From: an uncultured bacterium
Lineage (GTDB): Bacteria > Cyanobacteriota > Vampirovibrionia > Gastranaerophilales > Gastranaerophilaceae
Reading direction: 5' to 3'
Assembly: GCA_958366705.1 (NCBI GenBank)
Contig: CATXCB010000011.1
Location: 1 to 64,000, forward strand
DNA length: 64,000 nt
The notes beneath the pieces were generated by a model, which saw nothing but the letters and a program-made list of their open reading frames with translations, was not told where the DNA came from and made no database searches. The position numbers were made by a program, and so were the translations under genes. Shown in pieces: positions 42,481 through 49,796 of the stretch; positions within the stretch are counted from its first letter, which is position 1, and each line of letters opens with the position of its first letter.

Positions 42481-43038
42481 ATGAAACATGAACTAACAGG
42501 CGAAAAAAGCTCTCAAAAAGTCGCCAATTTTTTAGAAAAAAATGCATTACATAAAAAGGATTTTGCAGAAATGATTGGTGTAACTCTTTCATATGTATAT
42601 AACCTGATTGATGAAACAATCCCATTCTCAACGCGAAGCACAACTTTAGAAAGAATTGCTACAGTCATGGATATTGATCCGGTAGAATTTGAGGAATATA
42701 AAATTCCGCAGGAACCACTATTAAAAGATGATACTATAGAATTATTAAAAAGCATGCTTCATGATAAAAAGATGAGTGTGGTAACTTTTTTAAAAGCCTT
42801 TCCTCGTAAGAAACGGGTGGAAATTGTGGATATGTTACGTGGTGCTTATCCGGTGCCGATTGATTTTAAGGAGCTTGTCATGATAGGTCAAATTCTAGAC
42901 TTGGATAAGAATGATATTTATAATATATGGGAGGAAAGGGTTAAGCAGGTTCTTGAAACTAATGGCATGAATTTGAGTAACAATGCGGCTTTGGTTAATG
43001 CGATGTTTGAATGTGCAAGAAAATATATAGATATTTAA
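42481..43038 (+). CDS. XRE-family regulator with two HTH-like segments
   Basis: The 185-residue protein has an N-terminal XRE helix-turn-helix (about 12-65; HKKDFAEMIGVTLSYVYNLI) and a second helical region that looks like a repeat of it (about 85-165; MSVVTFLKAFPRKKRVEIVD, QILDLDKNDIYNIWEERVKQ). GAGGTGAA precedes the ATG. It is divergent from pth. The target is unknown. Confidence 0.75.
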   Translation: MKHELTGEKSSQKVANFLEKNALHKKDFAEMIGVTLSYVYNLIDETIPFSTRSTTLERIATVMDIDPVEFEEYKIPQEPLLKDDTIELLKSMLHDKKMSVVTFLKAFPRKKRVEIVDMLRGAYPVPIDFKELVMIGQILDLDKNDIYNIWEERVKQVLETNGMNLSNNAALVNAMFECARKYIDI

Positions 43039-43060
43039 GAGAATTAAATATTTTACGAAC

Positions 43061-43094
43061 AAAAAGAGCTCAAATTATTTGAGCTCTTTTTCTA
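43061..43094. terminator. Bidirectional terminator
   Basis: AAAAAGAGCTCAAA (43061-43074) pairs perfectly with TTTGAGCTCTTTTT (43078-43091) around a 3-base loop. It separates the converging XRE gene and the pilin-like gene. Confidence 0.9.
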
Positions 43095-43820
43095 TAATTT
43101 TAAACTGCTCCAGTAGTTTGCTTTTTTCTTATCCGGGTCTTGATTTTTTTTAGCATATTTGTAACACCCTCTCCCGTTATATTCACTAAAAGTGGTACTT
43201 TTAGCAGTGCATAACGGATTCCATGTGTGTTCAGCTGTCCAAATAAATATATCGTATCCATATCTATTTGGACCTTTTTCCATTCCATTTGTATCAAATG
43301 TAAAAGCTACAGAATCATAATCGCCATGGTGCATAAAGCACATTGAGGTAATCATAGTGCCATCAAGTAAAACATGTGTACCAAAGTTTTTATTTCCCCA
43401 CCAGTTGGCTCCATATGCATTTTCAAAGCTATAACCAATTTTTTTGTTCCCTGCAAAATCAGTAATATAATATTGGGGTTTTCTATAATTTGGCAAGCAT
43501 TCTGTTGAAGTGCAGGAGTGAGAAATTTTGAATTTAGATAAAAATGAGTCATTGATTTGTTTGAATATTGTGTCATCACATGCTCCTGGTCCACTAGTTC
43601 CACATGCTTCGTAGCTGATAAACTTATTAAAATCATCTAATTCCAATTCGTCAGACATGGATTTCAGAGCCTGTTGTATTTTTGAATCCATTGCTTTAAA
43701 TCGAACTTCAAGTTCTTTAATTTTGAAATAATGTATAAGTCCAGGGATTGTTATGGCTGCAACTATTCCAACTATTCCCAGAGTGATTAAGGTTTCTGCC
43801 ATTGTAAAAGCTTTTTTCAT
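43092..43820 (-). CDS. Type IV pilin-like / pseudopilin protein
   Basis: The 242-residue protein starts MKKAFTMAETLITLGIVG, a class III prepilin leader: basic MKKA, cleavage before Phe, Glu at +5 and a long hydrophobic helix to about residue 30. The usual Gly at -1 is Ala. The globular part contains seven cysteines (CGTSGPGAC, CTSTEC, CTAKS, GRGCYK) and FDTNGMEKGPNRYGYDIF, a motif shared with the leaderless protein at 27.9 kb. A prepilin peptidase and assembly ATPase must be encoded elsewhere. GGAG lies before the ATG. Confidence 0.85.
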   Translation of the reverse strand: MKKAFTMAETLITLGIVGIVAAITIPGLIHYFKIKELEVRFKAMDSKIQQALKSMSDELELDDFNKFISYEACGTSGPGACDDTIFKQINDSFLSKFKISHSCTSTECLPNYRKPQYYITDFAGNKKIGYSFENAYGANWWGNKNFGTHVLLDGTMITSMCFMHHGDYDSVAFTFDTNGMEKGPNRYGYDIFIWTAEHTWNPLCTAKSTTFSEYNGRGCYKYAKKNQDPDKKKANYWSSLKL

Positions 43821-43972
43821 ATCTTTACTCCTTATTAATGTTGAGTAGGTAGTAAAATGTTATCATATACTTCTATATTAATCAATATAAACGACTATTA
43901 TTTAATAAAAATCTATGTAAAGAACCTTACAAAGGTGTAGCGTTATTCTTATCCTTTAAGAAAGGAGAAGTT

Positions 43973-44290
43973 ATGCATAGTAAAGAGATAATAGGCAGAC
44001 GAATAAAGGAATTACGTAAAAATAGAAAAATGTCACAGGAATTTTTAGCTGAAAAGCTTGGAATTGAACCAAGACAGTTAAGTAAGCTAGAAACAGGTAA
44101 ACACTACCCATCGTTTGAGACTATGACAAAATTATTAGGTATTTTAAATCTATCTTTTGAAGATTTTATGAATAACGGACATTTACAATCTGCACAAGAA
44201 TTGGAGCAGGAAATCTTATACATGGTACATTTGTTAGACAATAATCAAAGGCAAATTATGTATAAATTTTTGAAAGCTATAATTAATTAA
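43973..44290 (+). CDS. XRE-family DNA-binding protein
   Basis: The 105-residue protein carries a standard XRE helix-turn-helix at about 8-65 (IGRRIKELRKNRKMSQEFLA ... QLSKLETGKHYPS) and a C-terminal helical dimerisation tail (ELEQEILYMVHLLDNNQRQI). AAAGGAGAAG lies before the ATG. It ends 10 bases before the tRNA-Lys promoter and just outside element 2. Whether it is host-borne or a companion of the element is uncertain. Confidence 0.82.
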   Translation: MHSKEIIGRRIKELRKNRKMSQEFLAEKLGIEPRQLSKLETGKHYPSFETMTKLLGILNLSFEDFMNNGHLQSAQELEQEILYMVHLLDNNQRQIMYKFLKAIIN

Positions 44291-44300
44291 AAAAAAAGTG

Positions 44301-44329
44301 TTGACATTTAAAAATGTTCTTGTTAATAT
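44301..44329 (+). promoter_or_regulatory. Promoter of tRNA-Lys
   Basis: TTGACA (44301-44306), 17 bases and TAATAT (44324-44329) with an extended TG element form a strong promoter 52 bases upstream of the tRNA. Confidence 0.75.
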
Positions 44330-44381
44330 GAATACACACGGTGAGTGAACCGGATAGCTAGGAAATATAAATAGATAATTT

Positions 44382-44454
44382 GCGCTTGTAGCTCAGCAGG
44401 TAGAGCACTCCCCTTTTAAGGGATAGGTCGCGCGTTCGAATCGCGCCAAGCGCA
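44382..44454 (+). tRNA. tRNA-Lys(TTT)
   Basis: Acceptor GCGCTTG pairs with CAAGCGC, the anticodon TTT lies at 44415-44417 with T before and A after, the T-arm is GGTTCGAATC-like (GCGTTCGAATCGC) and the discriminator is A. CCA is not encoded, unlike in tRNA-Phe. The 3' half is repeated at 49576, marking it as the target of element 2. Confidence 0.95.
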
Positions 44455-44465
44455 TTTTTTATTGC
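44410..44465 (+). repeat. Left attachment repeat of element 2
   Basis: This 56-base stretch is identical to 49576-49631. It runs from the anticodon stem of tRNA-Lys through its 3' end into TTTTTTATTGC. Confidence 0.95.
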
Positions 44466-44526
44466 CAATAATAGCAAGGCTTTCCACGTTTTCTATTTTC
44501 TGTATCTATTATAAGAATTTTAATTT

Positions 44527-44547
44527 TGTCGTAATAATGTCGTAACA
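44527..44547 (+). repeat. TGTCGTAA direct repeats at the left end of element 2
   Basis: TGTCGTAATAA (44527) and TGTCGTAACA (44538) begin 11 bases apart, as at both ends of element 1. They are likely integrase arm sites. Confidence 0.65.
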
Positions 44548-44579
44548 TTATTTTAAACAATATGAAAAAATACAAAATT

Positions 44580-45053
44580 TTACTTAATTTTTTTACTAAT
44601 AAATTCACTTGTAAACTCCTCAACGTCTTTTTCGTATGTGCTTTGAAATGCAAGTTCAGCCTTTTTAAATATATGTTTCCCTAGTGTAAAGCCTTTTGCT
44701 TGCCCACCTTTACCGCTACGACGCGCAATTTTCTTTTTACTTTCCCCGCGTGGGATATTAAAATGCCCTTCTTCTATTAAATGGGCATGTGGGGCGATTC
44801 TAGCGTCTGCATAAACTTTCGCATAAATATCCTTGCTTTTCTTGTTATAATGTGTTTTACCAGCTTTTAGGCTTTTGTAGTAATTCCCCGTTTTCTTGCC
44901 GACATTTGCTTTTGCTGTCTTCTTAACCTCTCTTAATAGCTTTCTTTTTTCTTTATCTATAAATTTTTGAGTTTCTTTTGGGAACTCTTGTGCAATATCT
45001 TCCATAAGTTCTTTTTTAAATTTTGTTAATTCTGAAAAGTCTAATCCGTTCAT
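44580..45053 (-). CDS. HK97-gp10-like head-tail connector protein
   Basis: The 157-residue protein matches the HK97 gp10 family of head-tail joining or tail-completion proteins. Its core (about 35-105) reads KLLREVKKTAKANVGKKTGN ... KVYADARIAPHAHLIEEGHF, and GFTLGKHIFKKA is the family ending. The Lys-rich insertion after IPRGESKKK is longer than usual. It is the only structural phage gene in the element. It may improve packaging of the satellite into helper particles or interfere with helper assembly; both are inference. Confidence 0.82.
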   Translation of the reverse strand: MNGLDFSELTKFKKELMEDIAQEFPKETQKFIDKEKRKLLREVKKTAKANVGKKTGNYYKSLKAGKTHYNKKSKDIYAKVYADARIAPHAHLIEEGHFNIPRGESKKKIARRSGKGGQAKGFTLGKHIFKKAELAFQSTYEKDVEEFTSEFISKKIK

Positions 45054-45457
45054 TTTTTTACTCCTTTTTAAATTTATTAATCATTAAATATCAAATTATA
45101 ATCATAAATAAGAATTTTTACTTATTTTTTGATACCACACCCCCCATGCAAAATAACATTTGTTGCCTGTGTCTGTGCATGTGGTCTTTTGAGTTTGTTT
45201 CTTAATTTTTAATATGGGGGGGATATTTGCAAAAATGTAGCCCGCTACATTCAACAGGAAGCCACGAAAACTATTCTTTATATGATTCATACCTTAACAT
45301 CATAAATAATCTATTTAAGATATGACTTTCTACGGCTTCAGGATAAAATATTTCAAAATCTTCACTACTCTAATATGTGTATAAGATAAATAATTCTCAT
45401 TTTCATTCCCATTTAATATTCTTATTTATTATTATGTATTCAATTATAAATAATTGT
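45054..45457. other. Mostly non-coding stretch with C6/G7 tracts and a possible coding remnant
   Basis: No convincing gene is present. CCCCCCAT (45140-45147) and ATGGGGGG (45214-45221) are inverted tracts that stand out in AT-rich DNA. A short minus-strand frame without a start (45271-45369, reading SSEDFEIFYPEAVESHILNR onward) looks protein-like and may be a gene remnant. It lies between the connector gene and the replication genes, where a packaging or control site could sit. Confidence 0.4.
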
Positions 45458-45739
45458 TTACGGTCGTATACTATCGTTGTTATAACGCTTCATAATGTTT
45501 GCACGATTCTGTTTGCATTTTTCCTCATACTTTTTAATATCAATATCTATATAATGCTTAAACATTTTAAACAATGCCGTTACGGCTTCGCTATCGTTAT
45601 TATCTTTAAAAACTTCTTTGTACTTTGCATAATAAAGAATTTTCCGAAATAACGCGCCAAGCACCTCATTGTCATAATCTTGTAATGGTTCAAAATAATC
45701 ACCATATATAATAATTGTATTCTTTTTGTTACTGTTCAT
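45458..45739 (-). CDS. DUF6291-like small replication-region protein
   Basis: The 93-residue protein (MNSNKKNTIIIYGDYFEPLQ) has the layout of DUF6291 proteins: an N-terminal beta strand, then LGALFRKILYYAKYK, ALFKMFKHYIDIDIKKYEEK and a basic tail. These are usually found beside phage replication genes. The ATG at 45739 is chosen because AGGAG lies 8-9 bases upstream. It overlaps the end of the primase gene by 11 bases. Its role is unknown. Confidence 0.62.
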   Translation of the reverse strand: MNSNKKNTIIIYGDYFEPLQDYDNEVLGALFRKILYYAKYKEVFKDNNDSEAVTALFKMFKHYIDIDIKKYEEKCKQNRANIMKRYNNDSIRP

Positions 45740-46604
45740 AGTTGTAACTCCTATAATTTTCAATTGCTTTGAAAATTGTTCTTTCTAAATAGTCTTGACG
45801 TTTTATCCATTTTTCTTTGTGTTTTGCGTCTTTATGGTTAAAATAAGGGCTAATTAAAGCCAATTCTCGCATAATTTCAGAATTGCAATCGGTATAATGC
45901 GCTAATTTTTGAAAGAATCCGAGGTCGTTTCTGCTTTCATCTCTATATATACTATCAGCGTGCCAATATCTAGCTAGTTTTAAATCTTTTAACATAGCCC
46001 TTTCAATAACTGCAATATAATCTATTGTTTTGTTTTTGCAATGGTTTTTATTGGATTTAACTATCATAGGCGCTGTTATATATGGTATTGTTTTATCTTG
46101 TTTAGAGATAAAATATTTCTCGTAAATCATATTGCATTCTTTTTGCCGATATTCAACATCTTTTTTATACAAAATATTACCTGATAACGTAAAGAACCGA
46201 CTTCTATCGTATATTTCAAGACACTTGCACCATTCAAGGCTATTATTTTTACAAATTTTCCCTTTCTTATCAGCAATAAATAAACAATGTACCCCATTGC
46301 CTGATATTGATTTTTCAGTATAAGTGTTTAAAAAATTGATAATTTCAAAAGCGTTTTTTGCTATATTCCCCTGTTTATCAATACAATCATCCATATCTAA
46401 ACCGCATAATGTTCCTGCTGATGTTTTCCCCAGAGCGACGCCAATACCGTCGTAATAATTGCAATTGTTATATGCTGATTGTGCCATTTCATAACTACAT
46501 AAATTAGCCCTATTATTTATATTTGTTAGCTTTTTCGTATATGCACTATATGGCATTTTGTTTTTATGCAATAAAAAAATATTGCCCAATTCTTTTAATT
46601 TCAT
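45729..46604 (-). CDS. PrimPol-type (archaeo-eukaryotic) primase
   Basis: The protein of about 291 residues has the AEP primase-polymerase motifs. Motif I is GTLCGLDMDDCID (Asp70 and Asp72), motif II is SISGNGVH (His106) and motif III is CLEIYDRSRFFTLSGN. The arrangement resembles the NrS-1-type phage polymerase N-terminal domain. No helicase domain is fused, so a host or helper helicase would be needed. The ATG at 46604 has GGAG 8 bases upstream. A single-protein primase suits a minimal replicon. Confidence 0.78.
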   Translation of the reverse strand: MKLKELGNIFLLHKNKMPYSAYTKKLTNINNRANLCSYEMAQSAYNNCNYYDGIGVALGKTSAGTLCGLDMDDCIDKQGNIAKNAFEIINFLNTYTEKSISGNGVHCLFIADKKGKICKNNSLEWCKCLEIYDRSRFFTLSGNILYKKDVEYRQKECNMIYEKYFISKQDKTIPYITAPMIVKSNKNHCKNKTIDYIAVIERAMLKDLKLARYWHADSIYRDESRNDLGFFQKLAHYTDCNSEIMRELALISPYFNHKDAKHKEKWIKRQDYLERTIFKAIENYRSYNYEQ

Positions 46605-46660
46605 AAATTGCACTCCTTTAAGCGATTTATGCTATAATGTAAATATAGATTTTATTATTC

Positions 46661-46679
46661 AGGCGCAAATTCTGCGCCT
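46661..46679. promoter_or_regulatory. GC-rich hairpin upstream of the primase gene
   Basis: AGGCGCA (46661-46667) pairs with TGCGCCT (46673-46679). The plus side is followed by TTTTATTTTAT and the minus side by AATAATAAAATC. It lies between the AlpA-like gene and the primase and could be an attenuator or operator. Confidence 0.4.
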
Positions 46680-46707
46680 TTTATTTTATCTATACGTCAG
46701 AATAGCA

Positions 46708-46941
46708 TTAAACCGCTACGCGTCCTGTTTCTTCTACCCACTTGTAAAAATCATTTTCAGCAATATAAAGACGACCGCCAATTTTTCTTAAAACTTTTGC
46801 GAAACCATTTTTCTTTTTAAAGAAAATTAATTGCCTTATTGCTTTTACTGTTGGGTATTTGTGATGTTCTTCCCATTTTGAAACAGGAATTAGATTCTCA
46901 TTTGCGTTATTTTGCAATTCATCTTTTGTTGTGTTTTCCAT
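46708..46941 (-). CDS. AlpA/excisionase-like protein of element 2
   Basis: Starting at the ATG at 46941, which has AAAGGAG 8 bases upstream, the protein has 77 residues. The DNA-binding part is IPVSKWEEHHKYPTVKAIRQ followed by the wing VLRKIGGRLYIAENDFYKWV. Length and layout match the AlpA-like protein of element 1. It is probably the excisionase or the regulator of integrase and primase expression. Confidence 0.7.
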   Translation of the reverse strand: MENTTKDELQNNANENLIPVSKWEEHHKYPTVKAIRQLIFFKKKNGFAKVLRKIGGRLYIAENDFYKWVEETGRVAV

Positions 46942-47046
46942 TGTTTGCACTCCTTTGTTGTTTATTTGTATTGTTTCGACAAATACAAATATACAAAATC
47001 GTACAAGCATATAAAATCCGTATTTTTAGGCAAAAAATACTTATAT

Positions 47047-47607
47047 TTAATTACTTACTATGTCGTATAAATATTTTAGAAGTTTTTGCGGGCTTCTTAA
47101 TTCAGTTCTTTCTAAAGCATTCATGTTTTTATCGTTAATGTCGTTTTTATATTTTACATTTTCAAATTCATGATATCGCGCACTATGCTTTATTACATCT
47201 AAAAACATATTATCTGCGCATATTTTAGATAACATATTTTTTAAATGACAATCTACTGTCTTTTTAGATATGCCCAATATGTCAGCTATTTTTTGTGATT
47301 TATAGCCTTTTATAACCAACTTAAAAACATTTCGTTCTCTTTTTGTAAAAGAACTTGTTATTATTATTTCCGCATTAAGTCTGTTAATTTCTTTTTTATT
47401 AAGACGCTCAAAAAATATTTTTATAGCCCTTACTTCCATAATAGCTAATTCGCACATACGATGATTAAAGTAGTCGCTTTGCGGGGATTGATTGTCAGAT
47501 TCTACGATTTCAATTTCTAAACGTGATAGTTCATTGTAAAAATTTTCTTTTATTGTTTTTAGTTCGGTTCTTATTTTTGCACCGCGCTTGTAACTCATAG
47601 ATTTCAT
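47047..47607 (-). CDS. LuxR-type HTH regulator of element 2
   Basis: The 186-residue protein has a helical N-terminal half (1-100). It is followed by a LuxR/GerE-type HTH (about 108-150; FTKRERNVFKLVIKGYKSQK, ISKKTVDCHLKNML). No receiver or ligand-binding domain is seen. It is presumably an element-encoded transcription factor, perhaps the counterpart of the ArpU-like gene in element 1. The start is uncertain between two ATGs three codons apart. Confidence 0.7.
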   Translation of the reverse strand: MKSMSYKRGAKIRTELKTIKENFYNELSRLEIEIVESDNQSPQSDYFNHRMCELAIMEVRAIKIFFERLNKKEINRLNAEIIITSSFTKRERNVFKLVIKGYKSQKIADILGISKKTVDCHLKNMLSKICADNMFLDVIKHSARYHEFENVKYKNDINDKNMNALERTELRSPQKLLKYLYDIVSN

Positions 47608-47622
47608 TATCCTTTATTGTCC

Positions 47623-47758
47623 CCATGCCAGCTTCTCATAAAATATTACTACTTTCAATAATTGAACGCAAAAGCAAATAGGGCGACCCCCCACGCCCCT
47701 ATTTGCGTCATTTTTCTAGTCGCAAAATGACAAAAGTTTAATGTTATTGCTGGCATGG
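47623..47758. other. Nested inverted repeats: candidate origin or structured regulatory region
   Basis: Outer arms CCATGCCAGC (47623-47632) and GCTGGCATGG (47749-47758) enclose two further stems: GCAAATAGGG (47674-47683) with CCCTATTTGC (47697-47706), and GTCATTTT (47707-47714) with AAAATGAC (47724-47731). It lies in the largest gap among the element-2 genes and overlaps the end of the 83-residue gene. Confidence 0.5.
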
Positions 47759-47995
47759 TGAATGTTTTAATAAAAGTTTATCGATTTCAGTCATAAGTCG
47801 TTCTGTTTTTTCGTCTATAATATGTGTAAAATAGACATACCTGTAAGCTCTTTCTTTTATTAATTTGACGCTATTCTGATTAATGTCCTGCACATCATTA
47901 ATAAAATCTGTAACAACTTCGTTTAATGCTTGTATTTCTGCTAAATCACCTAACATATCATCTAGTTTTTTTACCAACTCCTCAATAGCTGTCAT
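47744..47995 (-). CDS. Hypothetical helical protein of element 2 (83 residues)
   Basis: An acidic, coiled-coil-like protein starting MTAIEELVKKLDDMLGDLAE and ending KHSPCQQ. No family is recognised. It follows the 87-residue gene by 2 bases, so the two are translated together. Its last codons form part of the nested inverted repeat at 47623-47758. Confidence 0.55.
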   Translation of the reverse strand: MTAIEELVKKLDDMLGDLAEIQALNEVVTDFINDVQDINQNSVKLIKERAYRYVYFTHIIDEKTERLMTEIDKLLLKHSPCQQ

Positions 47996-47997
47996 AA

Positions 47998-48261
47998 TTA
48001 CTCCTTTTCTACTTTAATTTTATATTTACTTATATCTTCCTTAAATTCCTCAATGTTTTTAAATATAAGCTCGCGCCATTCTGCCAATTCTGAAACGTCT
48101 ACATTTGTCCTGTAATAATTTCTTAATAATTTTTCGCTTGCAAGTAATAATAGTAGCCCGAGTGTAAATTCATCAAGATGATGATAACGTCTTTTTAAGT
48201 TTCTCGTTAAATTTTGTACTCTGCGGTATATTCCGCTATCAGTTATAGAGTGTTCATTCAT
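47998..48261 (-). CDS. Hypothetical basic helical protein of element 2 (87 residues)
   Basis: The protein begins MNEHSITDSGIYRRVQNLTR, has a short hydrophobic helix (FTLGLLLLLASEKLL) and a charged C-terminus. No domain is recognised. It lies 9 bases after the integrase stop and 2 bases before the 83-residue gene, forming a probable operon with int. Confidence 0.55.
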   Translation of the reverse strand: MNEHSITDSGIYRRVQNLTRNLKRRYHHLDEFTLGLLLLLASEKLLRNYYRTNVDVSELAEWRELIFKNIEEFKEDISKYKIKVEKE

Positions 48262-48270
48262 ATAAACTCC

Positions 48271-49392
48271 TTATTGTGCTTCTTTTAAGTATTCTTTAAG
48301 TATTTTATCCCCAACTTGATTTATTGCTGGGCGTAAGCTATCATCACGCAAGTGTGAATATCTGTTCGTCATTAATGGGCTTTTGTGTCCTAATATTTTT
48401 TGCGTTATAGGCTGTGAGATTCCGTCCATTGCTTGCCAACTAGCCCCGGTATGCCTTAAATCGTGAAATCTAAAATCCTCTATCCCGCATTGTTTTACGA
48501 TTTTGGGGAATAGTTTGCCGATTAGACTTTCTTTTGGTTTTCCGTCGGGAGTTCTGAATATATAATCATTGTTTAAACTACGAACTTTATTCTTTGCTTT
48601 AAATGCTACTAACTCTTTATAAATAAAATCGTGCATTGGTGTTCCTCTGTCCGTTCCGTTTTTGGTGTCTAAGAAATAAAACATTTTATTTTCAAGGTCA
48701 ACGGTAGCCCAAGTTAAATGTAAAATTTCACTTTTTCTTGCCGTTGCTAACAAAGCAATCAAAACACATAAATAAAGTTCATAATCAGCCTTTAAACAGG
48801 CATGTAATAGTCTTGAAATTTCTTTTTGTTCCAAATATCTTTTTCTTTGATTCTTTTCAGACAATTTTTTTACTTTTGCCATTGGGTTTAAGTCTAAAAT
48901 ATCTAAATCGTTTACACAATACGCAAAAACTACGCGCATATATGTCATATACTTGTTAATTGTTGCGGGTGATAGTGTTTTGTCAGTTTCTCTTGCCCTT
49001 TGCCCTTTGATAGGTGTTTCCTTATGCTTCTTTGCAAGTTTCTCGCGACAATCGACTAAAATTTCAGTTGTTAATGTTGATAAATAATAATGTCCTATTT
49101 CGTTTTTATACCAATTCAAAACCATTTTAAATTCCGTTTGTGCTTTTGGTTTTTTCTTTGGTAATTCGTTTTCGATAAACTTGTCTATAATATCGGCAAC
49201 AGTATATTTTTGCGCTTTTCTCTTTGGGAAATTGATATTTTCGCGGATTTCCGCTTCCGTTTTATTTGCCCATTCTTTAGCGTCTGTTTTTAATTCAAAC
49301 GTTTTAGATACAGACGGATAGCCTTTAATTCTTATGCATGCGGTATAACTAGCCTTGCCGTTCTTTTTTGCGCGCTTTTTTATTTCTGCCAT
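48271..49392 (-). CDS. int: Tyrosine integrase of element 2
   Basis: The 373-residue recombinase has Arg219 in ATARKSE, Lys244, His310-x2-Arg313 in FHDLRH, His336 in GHKSP and Tyr345 in NRYSHL. The N-terminal arm-binding domain (MAEIKKRAKKNGKASYTACI) and core-binding domain align with the integrase of element 1. It directs insertion into tRNA-Lys. It is the first gene on the minus strand from the right end. Confidence 0.95.
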   Translation of the reverse strand: MAEIKKRAKKNGKASYTACIRIKGYPSVSKTFELKTDAKEWANKTEAEIRENINFPKRKAQKYTVADIIDKFIENELPKKKPKAQTEFKMVLNWYKNEIGHYYLSTLTTEILVDCREKLAKKHKETPIKGQRARETDKTLSPATINKYMTYMRVVFAYCVNDLDILDLNPMAKVKKLSEKNQRKRYLEQKEISRLLHACLKADYELYLCVLIALLATARKSEILHLTWATVDLENKMFYFLDTKNGTDRGTPMHDFIYKELVAFKAKNKVRSLNNDYIFRTPDGKPKESLIGKLFPKIVKQCGIEDFRFHDLRHTGASWQAMDGISQPITQKILGHKSPLMTNRYSHLRDDSLRPAINQVGDKILKEYLKEAQ

Positions 49393-49422
49393 TATATAAC
49401 CTCATAGATTTTATTATAAAAA

Positions 49423-49450
49423 TGTCGTAATTGTCGTAATATTGTCGTAG
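49423..49450 (+). repeat. Three TGTCGTA repeats at the right end of element 2
   Basis: TGTCGTAA at 49423 and 49432 and TGTCGTAG at 49443 lie just upstream of the integrase gene. The motif is the same as at the other three element ends. Binding here could also repress int transcription. Confidence 0.65.
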
Positions 49451-49575
49451 AAAAATAATAAAAATTACGAAAATTTATAAATTCATGATAACAAATAAAA
49501 AACTAATAGTCAATAACTACAGGCATTTTAAGACTTTTGATTTTTTGCAATTTTTCAAGGTTTTTATATTCCTAC

Positions 49576-49631
49576 CCCCTTTTAAGGGATAGGTCGCGCG
49601 TTCGAATCGCGCCAAGCGCATTTTTTATTGC
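49576..49631 (+). repeat. Right attachment repeat of element 2 (tRNA-Lys 3' fragment)
   Basis: An exact 56-base copy of 44410-44465. It lacks the tRNA 5' half and so is not a tRNA gene. Confidence 0.95.
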
Positions 49632-49640
49632 GATAAAATA

Positions 49641-49661
49641 GAGTCCTTGTGACTCTTTTTT
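49641..49661 (+). terminator. Displaced terminator of tRNA-Lys
   Basis: GAGTC (49641-49645) pairs with GACTC (49651-49655) followed by TTTTTTG. It lies just after the right attachment repeat, where the original 3' flank of tRNA-Lys would have been. The intact tRNA at 44382 has only a T6 tract and no obvious hairpin of its own. Confidence 0.65.
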
Positions 49662-49796
49662 GTTGCAGAATTACTGTTGTCTCAGGATGAGAATGCCATT
49701 TTGTGTTAGGTAGCTTGTGTACAGAAGCCGGAGGTGTTGTTTTTGGATTGTATAAGATTCCTGAACAGAAAGTCCGTGGTCATGTTTAACGCAAAT
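49662..49796. other. No gene recognised; possible coding remnant
   Basis: A frame without a start, opened by a TGA near 49690, reads CTEAGGVVFGLYKIPEQKVR and stops after GHV. It looks more protein-like than random AT-rich DNA but has no start or family, so it is at most a decayed gene end. Confidence 0.3.

Larger units (their letters stand above)
44410..49631. mobile_element. Integrated mini-satellite-like element 2, 5.2 kb, in tRNA-Lys
   Basis: A 56-base direct repeat of the tRNA-Lys 3' end (44410-44465 and 49576-49631) bounds about 5.17 kb. All its genes lie on the minus strand: integrase, two small helical proteins, a LuxR-type HTH protein, an AlpA-like protein, a PrimPol-type primase, a DUF6291-like protein and one HK97-gp10-like head-tail connector. 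No capsid, terminase, portal or lysis genes are present. The size and content resemble described minimal phage satellites; helper dependence is inferred. Confidence 0.8.

Noticed and set aside
45102..45290. A 62-residue minus-strand frame in element 2
   Set aside because: There is no ribosome binding site at a workable distance and no family resemblance; it covers the C6/G7 tracts.
49690..49790. A short protein-like frame after element 2
   Set aside because: It is about 33 codons long with no start codon, ribosome binding site or recognisable family; kept only as a possible remnant.
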